From NCBI RefSeq assembly GCF_042657065.1, contig NZ_JBHSNF010000001.1, positions 496,001 through 560,000 on the forward strand: a stretch of DNA of 64,000 bases, given 5' to 3'. The DNA is from Rhodanobacter ginsengisoli (lineage in GTDB: Bacteria > Pseudomonadota > Gammaproteobacteria > Xanthomonadales > Rhodanobacteraceae). Below are positions 15,672-23,998 of this stretch, in pieces (the first letter of the stretch is position 1; every line of letters begins with the position of its first letter). A program made the translations under genes and the position numbers. The notes under the pieces were generated by a model, which saw nothing but the letters and a program-made list of their open reading frames with translations, had not been told where the DNA came from and did no database searches.

Positions 15672-17626
15672 CGACATACCCTCTTTTGCATCCACCAGCC
15701 CAGCGCGGCCAGCAGCAGGGCCAGCAGAGCCAGCCACAGTTCCAGTTCGGCCGGGGTGGCGGTCTGCGCGAAGTGGGTGCCGGCCGGCATCACGTTGGGA
15801 ATCTGCTCGTGCCTGAGCGCGGCATCGGCGCTGCGCGAAGGCGTGCGGTCCACCGCGACCAGGCTGGTATAGCGGCTGACCAGATGCGCGGCCAGCGCGG
15901 TCCGGGTGATCTGCTCGGTCAGGGCGGGCAATTCGCCACCGCGGGCCAGCTGGTCCTCCAGGTCGGCGATGCGCGATTGCGCCCACAGCCGGTCCAGTCC
16001 TTCGGCGGCGGTCGGGCTCGACAGGTCCACCGGCGCGGTCCAGGCGCGATCGGCCAGACTGCCGTGGACCTGCACCTGCGCGGTCGATTGGGGCAGTTTC
16101 GCGGTGACCAGCAGCGGCTCGCCCAGGTACAGATCCGGCAACTGCCGCGGGTAGGCGTCGGTGCCGGCGGGCCAGTCGACCTTGATGTCGCGCAGTGCCG
16201 GATGGTCGAGCCTGGCCAGCAGGCCCTGCATCGACTCGGTGAGCGTGCCCAGATCCGTGATCAGGGTTTCGCTGCCGCGGCCGTGGCGGGCCGCCGCCTG
16301 CAGGAAGCCGGCATTCGGCGCGCTGCCGATGCCGATCGGGAACAGCCGCGAGTCACCTAGTTGCCGGTCGATCAGCTGCATCAGGCCGTTCGGATCGTCG
16401 ACCGCGCCATCGGTGGCGAACAGCACCTGGCGCACATAGCCCGGCGGCGCGTGGCCGGCAAGCGCAAAGCGCAGCGCCGGCTCCATCTCGGTGCCGCCGC
16501 GGGCCTGCAACTGGTCGACCCAGGCGCGCGCCTGCTGCAAGGCCTCCGGCGTGGCGGCGACGGCGTCGCTGCGCCACGGGTTCAGGATCGAGTTGAATTC
16601 GGCCACGTTGAAGCGATCGCCCGGCTGCAGCTGGCTCAGCGCCAGATCCAGCGCGGCGCGCGCCTGTCGGATCGACTCGCCGCCCATCGAACCGGAGGTG
16701 TCGATGATCAGGATCAGCTCGCGCGGCAGCCGCTGCGCCTGCTGCTGCGGCGGCAACAACATCAGCATGGCGTAGTGCTGGCCGTCGATGTCCTGGCTGA
16801 AACTGGCCACGTTCGGCTGGGTCTGCGGCTTCGGCTGCCAGCGCAGCACGAAGTCGCGATCCGGCAGCACGCTGGCGTCGCGCAGGCGGACATCCCACCG
16901 CTTGCCGTGCCGCTCGCTGACGATCGCATGGCTGGGACTGCTGACCGCGACGAGCGGCACGCCGGCGTCCAGCCGCACCGCGATATGCGTGCGCAACGGC
17001 GCCCGCGCATCGTCGTCGGCAAACACCTGGGCGGTGGCGATGCCGGCATCGCCCGGCTGCGCGCCCTCGCGCATGTGATAGCGCGGGGTAAAGGTGAGCG
17101 GGAAGCGCAGCGAGAACCCGCCGGCGCGGTAGTCGACCCGCTGCCAGTAGTGCAGCACGATGGTCACCGTCTCGCCCGGCGCCACATTGGTGACCGCGGT
17201 GCGGAACAGGTTGCCGCTGTCTGCCTCGATCAGGGCGGCCTTCTGGCCGTTGGCGCGGGCCTGCTCGAACACTTTCTGCGCCGCCTCCTTGCGCTTGATC
17301 TCGGCCACGATGTGGCGCTCGCCGATGTCCAGCGCCATCGCATACACCGCCGCACCGGTGGGCAGCGGCAGCAGGTAGTCGCCTTCCAGCCAGTCCTTGC
17401 CGGTATTGCGGAACTGCTGGCGCACCTGCACCTCGGCCACCAGGCCGCTGACGCGATAATCGACGTCGGTGTCCAGGCTGGCCAGGCTCTGTGCATGGCC
17501 GGCGCGGTCGTGCAGGCGCAGCTCGCCGCTGCCCGGTGTGCCGGCGTGTGCGGCGAGCCCCAGCAGCAGCCCGCCGAGTGCGAGCAGGTTGCGTAGCGCG
17601 GGAAACAATCGTCTTGATCGGTACAT
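15668..17626 (-). CDS. Dedicated sortase target, VIT and VWA domain protein
   Basis: 652-residue surface protein. Signal peptide LLALGGLLLGLAAHAG, then a VIT domain (DVDYRVSGLVAEVQVRQQFR, WLEGDYLLPLPTGAAVYAMA), then a VWA domain with MIDAS DTSGSMGGES and ATDGAVDDPN. The C-terminus holds a sorting-type tail: AGTHFAQTATPAEL, a hydrophobic segment and the basic end QKRVCR. Start 17626 has AGGGG six bases upstream; 17632 is an alternative. It matches the known proteobacterial sortase target family. Coupled by ATGA to the sortase that should process it. Confidence 0.92.
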   Translation of the reverse strand: MYRSRRLFPALRNLLALGGLLLGLAAHAGTPGSGELRLHDRAGHAQSLASLDTDVDYRVSGLVAEVQVRQQFRNTGKDWLEGDYLLPLPTGAAVYAMALDIGERHIVAEIKRKEAAQKVFEQARANGQKAALIEADSGNLFRTAVTNVAPGETVTIVLHYWQRVDYRAGGFSLRFPLTFTPRYHMREGAQPGDAGIATAQVFADDDARAPLRTHIAVRLDAGVPLVAVSSPSHAIVSERHGKRWDVRLRDASVLPDRDFVLRWQPKPQTQPNVASFSQDIDGQHYAMLMLLPPQQQAQRLPRELILIIDTSGSMGGESIRQARAALDLALSQLQPGDRFNVAEFNSILNPWRSDAVAATPEALQQARAWVDQLQARGGTEMEPALRFALAGHAPPGYVRQVLFATDGAVDDPNGLMQLIDRQLGDSRLFPIGIGSAPNAGFLQAAARHGRGSETLITDLGTLTESMQGLLARLDHPALRDIKVDWPAGTDAYPRQLPDLYLGEPLLVTAKLPQSTAQVQVHGSLADRAWTAPVDLSSPTAAEGLDRLWAQSRIADLEDQLARGGELPALTEQITRTALAAHLVSRYTSLVAVDRTPSRSADAALRHEQIPNVMPAGTHFAQTATPAELELWLALLALLLAALGWWMQKRVCR

Positions 17627-17788
17627 GGCCATCCCCTGGTGGAATACGGGTCTTTCGGCTTGCATTGCCGCATCGCCAGCGGCCCGGATGCGGTCGCATT
17701 TGCGTCGGGATGCGGCGCATTCGGGGCGAAACGCTGACCGCACGGGCGATCGCCGGCCTGACCGGCGCGGGCCGCCCGCGCGACAGGC

Positions 17789-17813
17789 AAAAAAATCCCC
17801 TCGCGAGGAGGGG
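17789..17813 (-). terminator. Intrinsic terminator after the two small ORFs
   Basis: On the minus strand GAGGGG pairs with CCCCTC (stem arms 17797-17802 and 17808-17813) and a T-run of seven follows. It separates the small-ORF unit upstream from the sortase target gene downstream. Confidence 0.75.
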
Positions 17814-17872
17814 AAAGTAACCACCATGTCGGAGGGAACGGGAGTGCGGCAGGGCCGCGGAATCGGTGGGTG

Positions 17873-18004
17873 CTACAGCGGGTGCCAGTCGGGATCGGGC
17901 TCGTCCTGGCCCAGGCCCGGCGCGATTCCCTTCGCGCCGGGCGTGCCAACGCCTTCCACGGCAAACGGCATGAATCGGATGGTTCGGAACGGAGTGGTCT
18001 GCAT
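17873..18004 (-). CDS. Small ORF of 43 residues in the sortase locus
   Basis: Starts MQTTPFRTIRFMPFAVEG and ends in an acidic, proline-rich tail, GQDEPDPDWHPL. The middle is VGTPGAKGIAPGL. No transmembrane segment and no cysteine. TGAGGAGATCACC gives a strong ribosome binding site. It begins 11 bases after the 38-residue ORF and ends before a good terminator. Function and family unknown; placement suggests a part in the sortase system. Confidence 0.55.
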   Translation of the reverse strand: MQTTPFRTIRFMPFAVEGVGTPGAKGIAPGLGQDEPDPDWHPL

Positions 18005-18014
18005 GGTGATCTCC

Positions 18015-18131
18015 TCAGTGGATGCCCAGCAGCAGGCCCAGCAGCAGGGCGCCCAGTGCCAGCGTGATGCGCAGCGGCTCGAAGCCGTGCAGCTCGGCAT
18101 TCGGGTCGTGTTCGCTGGATTCAACTTTCAT
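18015..18131 (-). CDS. Small membrane ORF of 38 residues in the sortase locus
   Basis: An acidic soluble N-terminus (MKVESSEHDPNAELHGFEPL) is followed by one hydrophobic helix (TLALGALLLGLLLGIH). AGGGAGA lies about eight bases before the ATG. It is divergent from pdsR, with about 176 bases between them, and forms a probable two-gene transcript with the 43-residue ORF. Too short for usual gene callers. No family recognised; it could be a regulatory membrane peptide for the kinase or sortase, which is speculation. Confidence 0.5.
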   Translation of the reverse strand: MKVESSEHDPNAELHGFEPLRITLALGALLLGLLLGIH

Positions 18132-18170
18132 GGCCGGTCTCCCTGCGTGGTACGTGATTCACATGAAAGC

Positions 18171-18194
18171 GCCGTGTGCGGCGCCGTGTGCGGC
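18171..18194. repeat. Two abutting copies of GCCGTGTGCGGC
   Basis: Exact 12-base direct repeat (18171-18182, 18183-18194) in the divergent promoter region between the 38-residue ORF and pdsR. OmpR-type regulators often bind tandem direct repeats, so this is a candidate PdsR site. Confidence 0.5.
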
Positions 18195-18307
18195 GCAAAG
18201 CGGCCGGTTTGCCGCCGGCTTGTGGCAAAACGCGGGCAGTGGCGCCGGATGGCTTGCGCGCACGCGATCCGCATAGCACGCTGCGTCCACCACCAAGGGA
18301 GCACAGC

Positions 18308-18997
18308 ATGGGCCGCAGCATTGCCATCGTCGAAGACGAGCCGTTGATCCGCGCCAACTACGTCGAGGCGCTGAACCGCTTCGGTTACGACGCGCGCGGT
18401 TACGGTTCGCGCCAGGAAGCGTCCAGTGCCTTCGCGATGCGCCTGCCGGAACTGGTGATCATCGACATCGGTCTCGGCGACGAGCCGGAGGGCGGCTTCG
18501 ACCTGTGCCGCGAGTTGCGCGCGAAATCGTCGACCCTGCCGCTGATCTTCCTCACCGCGCGCGATTCGGATTTCGACGTGATCTCCGGCCTGCGCCTGGG
18601 CGCGGACGACTACCTCAGCAAGGACACCAGCCTGCACCAGCTGGCCGCCCGCATCGCCGCGCTGTTCCGCCGGATCGAGTCGCTGAAGGCGCCGGCCTCG
18701 AGCGAGACGGTAATCGAGCACGGGCCGCTGAAGCTGGAGTCCGAGCGCATGCGGATCAGCTGGAACGACGAGGAGGTGCCGCTCACCGTCACCGAGTTCT
18801 GGATGGTGCACACGCTGATCCGGTTTCCCGGCCACGTGAAGAACCGCGACCAGCTGATGCGCGAGGCGGAACTGGTGGTGGACGATGCCACGATCACCTC
18901 GCACATCAAGCGCATCCGCAAGAAGTTCATCGCGGTGGCGCCGGAGTTCGACGCGATCGAGACCGTGCACGGAGTCGGCTACCGATGGAAGCCATGA
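18308..18997 (+). CDS. pdsR: Dedicated sortase system response regulator
   Basis: 229-residue OmpR/PhoB-type regulator. Receiver domain with acidic pocket IVEDEP, phospho-acceptor D53 in LVIIDIGLGD and the LTARD switch segment; the conserved Lys lies in DDYLSKDTS. The C-terminal winged helix includes LTVTEFWMVHTLIRFPGHVK and ends ETVHGVGYRWKP. ATG 18308 has AAGGGAG upstream. It overlaps the next gene by ATGA and belongs with the kinase at 19618, encoded divergently from the sortase and its target. Confidence 0.9.
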   Translation: MGRSIAIVEDEPLIRANYVEALNRFGYDARGYGSRQEASSAFAMRLPELVIIDIGLGDEPEGGFDLCRELRAKSSTLPLIFLTARDSDFDVISGLRLGADDYLSKDTSLHQLAARIAALFRRIESLKAPASSETVIEHGPLKLESERMRISWNDEEVPLTVTEFWMVHTLIRFPGHVKNRDQLMREAELVVDDATITSHIKRIRKKFIAVAPEFDAIETVHGVGYRWKP

Positions 18998-19587
18998 TCC
19001 GGCAGCGGCTGCTGTTCGGCCTGCTGGCCGTGCTGATGACAGCGGGGTGGGTCGCGCCGGCACGGGCGGGTGCGCCGCCCGGCGACGTGCTGGCGCACGG
19101 TGCGCGCGATGGCGATGCGTCGGCATGGGCGATCGCGCTGCGGACCCCGGCCGGCTGGACCCGCGACTGCTGCACCTATGCGCGGGCGATCGGCGTCGAC
19201 GCGGTGCTCTACCAGGGCGACTGGAGCGGCAAGCCGCAGCGGGTGATGGTGCTCAACGTGACCCCGCGCAAGTTGCCGACGCTGGCCGCCGAAGTGCAGG
19301 CCGACCACCAGCGCTACCTGCGACACGATCCGGCCGGCAAGGTGTCCGGCTTCGCGGTGCACCATCCGGGCATGCCGTGCCAGGCGAGCGTCTATCAGGG
19401 CAGCGACCACGTCGACGACGTGGTGGTGTTCTGCGATCCGGGCAAGGCCAGCGGCTTGCGCTTCAGCTGGTCGATGGCGTTCGACGCCGCCGATCCCTCC
19501 CGCCGCGCCCTGCTCGATGCGTTCATGCAGGTGGTGGTGGCATCACGCTACCTGCCCTATGTCGCCCCGCCCGCGCATGGTGGCTGA
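18994..19587 (+). CDS. Exported protein of unknown function between pdsR and pdsS
   Basis: 197-residue precursor with signal peptide MIRQRLLFGLLAVLMTAGWV ending ARAGA. The mature part has a CC pair in TRDCCTYARAIG and a beta-rich stretch around PQRVMVLNVTPRKLPTLA. No family recognised. Its start overlaps the pdsR stop (ATGA; 18985 is an upstream alternative) and pdsS follows after 30 bases. A periplasmic partner of the PdsS sensor domain is a reasonable guess from position only. Confidence 0.75.
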   Translation: MIRQRLLFGLLAVLMTAGWVAPARAGAPPGDVLAHGARDGDASAWAIALRTPAGWTRDCCTYARAIGVDAVLYQGDWSGKPQRVMVLNVTPRKLPTLAAEVQADHQRYLRHDPAGKVSGFAVHHPGMPCQASVYQGSDHVDDVVVFCDPGKASGLRFSWSMAFDAADPSRRALLDAFMQVVVASRYLPYVAPPAHGG

Positions 19588-19617
19588 ACTTCATCGTTCC
19601 ACAGCTGGTGGTCGCGG

Positions 19618-21633
19618 ATGACCCTGCGCCAGAAACTGCTGCTGGTCGCGCTGTGCACGCTGGCCCTGCCGATTGCCGGCTGGACGTATGTGCGGCAGAT
19701 GGAAACCCTGCTGCGCGATGGCCAGGCGCAGGCGCTGCTGGCCTCGGCCGACGTGGTGGCGCGCAGCCTGGTGGTGACCGGCGCGGTATCGCCGGTCACC
19801 GGTCCGACCTGGTACGTGCAGCCGATGCCGGGACCGATCACGGTCGACGGTTACGGTGATGACTGGGCCCCGCTGACGCCGTGGAGCCAGCCGTTCGCCC
19901 GGCGTGGCAAGTTGCTGCTGGCCGAGGACGATGACTGGCTGTATCTGTACGCCGACGTGAGCGATATCCAGCGTACGCGCGCCGATGCCGACGATGCCAA
20001 TGCGCTGGCCGCCGACCACCTGATCCTGACCCTGGAGAACGCCGCCGGCCGGCGGCGCTACCTGCTGGCCAGCGCGGCGCCGGGCGGACTGGTCGCCCGC
20101 CCGCTCGATCCGGCGGTCGACGGCCTGCCCGACCTGATCACCGCGCAATGGCAGGAGGACGGCAGCGGCTACCGGGTCGAGTTGCGCCTGCCGCGCGCGC
20201 TGTCGTTGCGCGCGCTGGGACTGGGTGCGTACGACGCCGCATACGGTGGTGACCGGATGGCGGCGGACACGCGCGCCCTGGTCGATTATTCCGACAAGCT
20301 TTCCGGCGAGCTGGCGCGGCTGGTGCCCGATCGGGTGCAGGCGCGCGTGCTGTCGTCGCAGGGCTGGCTGCTGGCGCGCAGTGGCCGTCTGAACAGTGCA
20401 GCCGGTGCCGACGGGCAGCCGGGCTGGTTCGCCTCGCTGGTCTATCGCTCGTTGCTGGCGACCCGGCTGGAGGACGCCAACCTGTGGTCGCAGGACGTGC
20501 CGCGACTGGACACGACCGAATTCGCCGAGGCGCGCGCCGGCCGCTCGGTCAGTGTCTGGCGCAGCGGCGAGGAGCGCGGCAGCGTGGTGCTGTCCGCCAC
20601 GGTACCGATCAAACGCGCGGGCAGGGTCGATGGCGTGCTGTTGCTGGAGCAGGCCAGCCGCAGCGTGCCGCTGCTCGCCAATCGGGCGTTGTTCGGCCTG
20701 CTGCTGACCAGCCTGGGCGTGCTGCTGGCGGCCGGCGCCATCCTGCTGGTCTTCGCCACCCGGCTCAGCCTGCGGCTGGGCCGCCTGCGCAATGCGGCCG
20801 AGCGCGCGCAGCTCGGCGATGGCCGCCTGGACGGGCTGTTCGCCCAGGGCCGCTTCCCGATGACCGATGCGGCGGACGAGATCGGCGACCTGGCGCGCAG
20901 TTTCGAGCGGCTGTTCGAGGTGGTCGGTGGCTACACCGACTACCTGCGCACGCTGGCCTCGAAGCTGTCGCACGAACTCAACACGCCGCTGGCGATCGTG
21001 AAGTCCTCGCTGGACAACCTCGAGCATGCGGCCCTGCCGCCCGAGGCGCAGCCGTATCTCGCGCGTGCCCGCGATGGCGTGGCGCGGCTCGGTGCGTTGG
21101 TACGGGCGATGAGCGAGTCGAGCCGGATGGAACGCTCGATCACCGCAGCCGAGCCCGAGGACGTGGACCTGCGTGAGGTGGTGCGCGGCTGCGCGGACGC
21201 CTATCGCGCGCTGATCGGCAAGCGCCGGCTCGACTGTGTGCTGCCCGACGCGCCCTTGTCCCTGCATTGCGCGCCGGAGCTGATCGCGCAGGCGCTGGAC
21301 AAGCTGCTCGACAACGCGCTGTCGTTCACCCCGGAGCAGGGCTGGCTGCGGCTGAGCCTGCGCGCCAGCGCCGACGGTGCCGAGATCGAGCTGGCCAACC
21401 AGGGTCCGCTGCTGCCCGAGGCGATGCAGGGCCGGCTGTTCGATTCGCTGGTCAGCCTGCGTGACAAGGCCACTCCCGGCGATGCACCGCATCTGGGCCT
21501 GGGTCTGTACGTGGTGCGACTGGTGGCCGAGCGCCACGGCGGGGTGGCGTCGGCGCGCAACCTCGACGACGGCAGCGGCGTGGCGTTCACGCTGCAATTG
21601 CGCGGCATGTCGCGTCTGCGCCTGGGGGGCTGA
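19618..21633 (+). CDS. pdsS: Dedicated sortase system histidine kinase
   Basis: 671-residue inner membrane sensor kinase. TM1 (LLLVALCTLALPIAGWTYV), a long periplasmic part starting ITVDGYGDDWAPLTPW that resembles a CBM9-like sugar-binding fold, TM2 near 355-385 (LTSLGVLLAAGAILLVFATR) and a HAMP-like linker. The H box SKLSHELNTPLAIVKSSL has H452. The ATPase domain includes LDKLLDNALSFTPE and LGLGLYVVRLVAERHGG. Partner of PdsR. The signal sensed is unknown; the fold suggests a surface glycan. Confidence 0.9.
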   Translation: MTLRQKLLLVALCTLALPIAGWTYVRQMETLLRDGQAQALLASADVVARSLVVTGAVSPVTGPTWYVQPMPGPITVDGYGDDWAPLTPWSQPFARRGKLLLAEDDDWLYLYADVSDIQRTRADADDANALAADHLILTLENAAGRRRYLLASAAPGGLVARPLDPAVDGLPDLITAQWQEDGSGYRVELRLPRALSLRALGLGAYDAAYGGDRMAADTRALVDYSDKLSGELARLVPDRVQARVLSSQGWLLARSGRLNSAAGADGQPGWFASLVYRSLLATRLEDANLWSQDVPRLDTTEFAEARAGRSVSVWRSGEERGSVVLSATVPIKRAGRVDGVLLLEQASRSVPLLANRALFGLLLTSLGVLLAAGAILLVFATRLSLRLGRLRNAAERAQLGDGRLDGLFAQGRFPMTDAADEIGDLARSFERLFEVVGGYTDYLRTLASKLSHELNTPLAIVKSSLDNLEHAALPPEAQPYLARARDGVARLGALVRAMSESSRMERSITAAEPEDVDLREVVRGCADAYRALIGKRRLDCVLPDAPLSLHCAPELIAQALDKLLDNALSFTPEQGWLRLSLRASADGAEIELANQGPLLPEAMQGRLFDSLVSLRDKATPGDAPHLGLGLYVVRLVAERHGGVASARNLDDGSGVAFTLQLRGMSRLRLGG

Positions 21634-21752
21634 GCGCCGTCGTCGCACCGCCGCGGCTTCCCCCTGGCTCTGGCTGGCCGACACACCCGCTTGAACCGGC
21701 TCAAGATTTTTCGCTGCGGGCCGCTAGGTCACTACCGTGTTCACGTGCCGGA

Positions 21753-22199
21753 ATGCCACCGATGAATTCATTCGATCTCAGCCGACAGCCCTATCGACGA
21801 CCGCCGATGAGCCGCGCCACCGATCCCATGCGCATGAACTGGCTGTGGCGGTTGATCTGCGAAGTGGCCGACGTGCAGGCGGCCGAGATGGTCGAAGCGC
21901 TGCAGGACATGCAGGTGGCGGTAGACCAGCAACGGGTGCGCAGCTGGTCGGTGAGCGACCGGGACGACAGTTTCTTTCCGATGACGATCGCGGAAGTCGA
22001 ACGCAACATGCGCGCGCTGGTGGCGTCGCGTATCGCCATGCGTGCCGATCGCGATGAGCTCGACGGGAACTCGGCCGGCGCGGCTCGGGGCGCCTTCGGG
22101 GCCGGCAACGGTACGCCGGACGACGAGCGCGAACCCCATGGCACGGCGCAAGGCGCAGACCGGGCGGTTGTCGCCGAAGAAGCGGTGGGCGACGCCTGA
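21753..22199 (+). CDS. Hypothetical protein
   Basis: 148 residues, no family recognised. The first ~95 look like a real folded helical protein (MNWLWRLICEVADVQAAEM, PMTIAEVERNMRALVASRIA). The last ~50 are low-complexity Gly/Ala/Asp and may not be native, so a frameshift or a shorter gene near 22040 is possible. ATG 21762 is an alternative start. Ribosome binding site weak. Lies between pdsS and trpE. Confidence 0.45.
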   Translation: MPPMNSFDLSRQPYRRPPMSRATDPMRMNWLWRLICEVADVQAAEMVEALQDMQVAVDQQRVRSWSVSDRDDSFFPMTIAEVERNMRALVASRIAMRADRDELDGNSAGAARGAFGAGNGTPDDEREPHGTAQGADRAVVAEEAVGDA

Positions 22200-22384
22200 T
22201 CCGTCGACCGGCCTGCGACAGCTCGCCGGGAATCCGCCGGGACGACCTGATTCGGCCGGATGGACGGGCAGGATCCGCCGTGTGCCTGCTGACCCGGGCG
22301 GTGCGCAGGCGGTGATGGCATGGGAAGACGCGCGCTTCCCCTACAATGGCCGCTTCCTCGTTTGGCCATCCGGATGTTCCCCAC

Positions 22385-23860
22385 GTGATCTCCCGAGACG
22401 AATTCGACGCGCTGGTCGCCCAGGGGCATACGCGCATTCCGCTGGTGCGCGAGGTGTTCTCCGACCTCGACACGCCGCTGTCGGTGTACCTGAAGCTGGC
22501 CGACGGCCCGTACACGTTCCTGTTCGAATCGGTCGAGGGCGGTGCCACCTGGGGACGCTATTCGATCATCGGGCTGCCGGCGAAGCGGGTGTATCGCCTG
22601 CGCGGGCATGAGCTGGAGGTCGAGGATTCGGGCGAGGTCACCGAACGCCGTCACCTGGACGATCCGCTGGCCGAGATCGAGCAGCTGCGCCTGCAGTACG
22701 ACGTGCCGCGGCTGCCGCAGCTGCCCGCCTTCAGCGGCGGCCTGGTCGGCTACTTCGGCTTCGAGACGATCGGCTACATCGAGCCGCGGCTGGCGCAGTG
22801 GGATCGCGCCGACGAGCTGGGCACACCCGACGTGCTGCTGATGCTGGCCGAGGAAGTGGCTGTGTTCGACAACCTCAAGGGCCGGCTGTACCTGATCGTG
22901 CACGCCGATCCGGCGCAGCCGCAGGCCTATGCGCAGGCGCAGCGCCGGCTCGACGCGCTGGTCTACCGGCTGCGCCAGGGCGGCGCCTCGTATCCGCAAC
23001 TGACCCAGTCGATCGCGCTGGACGAGGGCGACTTCAAATCCTCATTCACCCGGGAAGCATTCGAGGCGATGGTCGAGAAGGCCAAGGAATACATCCGCGC
23101 CGGCGACATCTTCCAGGTGGTGCCGTCGCAACGGCTCAGCGTGGGCTTCAATGCGCGGCCGGTCGACGTGTACCGCGCGCTGCGCGCGCTGAACCCGTCG
23201 CCGTACATGTACTTCGTCGATCTCGGCGAGACCCAGATCGTGGGCTCCTCGCCGGAGATCCTGGCGCGGCTGAAGGACGGCAAGGTGGTGGTGCGGCCGC
23301 TGGCCGGAACGCGCCGGCGCGGCGCCACCGAGGAAGAGGACCGGGCGCTGGAGGCCGAGCTGCTGGCCGATCCGAAGGAGCGCGCCGAGCACGTGATGCT
23401 GATCGACCTGGGCCGCAACGACATCGGCCGGATCAGCGAAACCGGCACGGTCGAGGTGACCGACTCGTTCGCGATCGAGCGCTATTCGCACGTGATGCAC
23501 ATCGTGTCGCAGGTGCAGGGCACGGCGAAGCCGAACCTCAGCTACATGGACGTGCTGAAGGCCACGTTTCCCGCCGGCACGCTCAGCGGCGCGCCGAAGA
23601 TCCGCGCGCTGGAAATCATCCAGGAACTGGAACCGTACAAGCGCAACATCTACGCCGGTGCGATCGGCTGGATCGGCTGGTGGGGCGATGCCGACACCGC
23701 GATCGCGATCCGCACCGCGGTGATCCAGGACGGTCGCCTGCACGTGCAGGCCGGCGCCGGCATCGTCTACGACTCCGATCCCGCGACGGAGTGGGAGGAG
23801 ACGATGAACAAGGGCCGCGCGCTGTTCCGTGCGGTGGCGCAGGCTGCGAAAGGGCTGTAA
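22385..23860 (+). CDS. trpE: Anthranilate synthase component I
   Basis: 491-residue subunit converting chorismate and glutamine-derived ammonia to anthranilate. IPLVREVFSDLDTPLSVYLK near the N-terminus, the IVGSSPEIL, VVVRPLAGTRRRG and LIDLGRNDIGRIS motifs and FPAGTLSGAPKIRA in the catalytic domain are diagnostic. Start GTG 22385 places the N-terminus as in related TrpE; ATG 22346 would add 13 residues. It is separated from trpG by 138 bases. Confidence 0.95.
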   Translation: MISRDEFDALVAQGHTRIPLVREVFSDLDTPLSVYLKLADGPYTFLFESVEGGATWGRYSIIGLPAKRVYRLRGHELEVEDSGEVTERRHLDDPLAEIEQLRLQYDVPRLPQLPAFSGGLVGYFGFETIGYIEPRLAQWDRADELGTPDVLLMLAEEVAVFDNLKGRLYLIVHADPAQPQAYAQAQRRLDALVYRLRQGGASYPQLTQSIALDEGDFKSSFTREAFEAMVEKAKEYIRAGDIFQVVPSQRLSVGFNARPVDVYRALRALNPSPYMYFVDLGETQIVGSSPEILARLKDGKVVVRPLAGTRRRGATEEEDRALEAELLADPKERAEHVMLIDLGRNDIGRISETGTVEVTDSFAIERYSHVMHIVSQVQGTAKPNLSYMDVLKATFPAGTLSGAPKIRALEIIQELEPYKRNIYAGAIGWIGWWGDADTAIAIRTAVIQDGRLHVQAGAGIVYDSDPATEWEETMNKGRALFRAVAQAAKGL

Positions 23861-23945
23861 CCCCGGGCGCACCGGCGCCAAGTTCGCGGTGGTTGCCCGG
23901 CGCTGGCACGGGATCAGGCGTACCGGGCAGCCTGAAAGGGATGGC

Positions 23946-23951
23946 TATAAT
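23946..23951 (+). promoter_or_regulatory. Candidate -10 box for trpG-trpD-trpC
   Basis: An exact TATAAT, preceded by TGGC, sits about 48 bases before the trpG start. No good -35 is seen 16-18 bases upstream, so it may depend on an extended -10 or activator. Confidence 0.45.
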
Positions 23952-23998
23952 GCGCTATCGATTGGCGCGTGGCGCCATGATTTCGGCAAGGCCCGTCC

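Noticed and set aside
18154..18162. GTGATTCAC as a possible CRP/Clp site
   Set aside because: The half-sites lack the 6-base spacing of TGTGA-N6-TCACA; too short to support.
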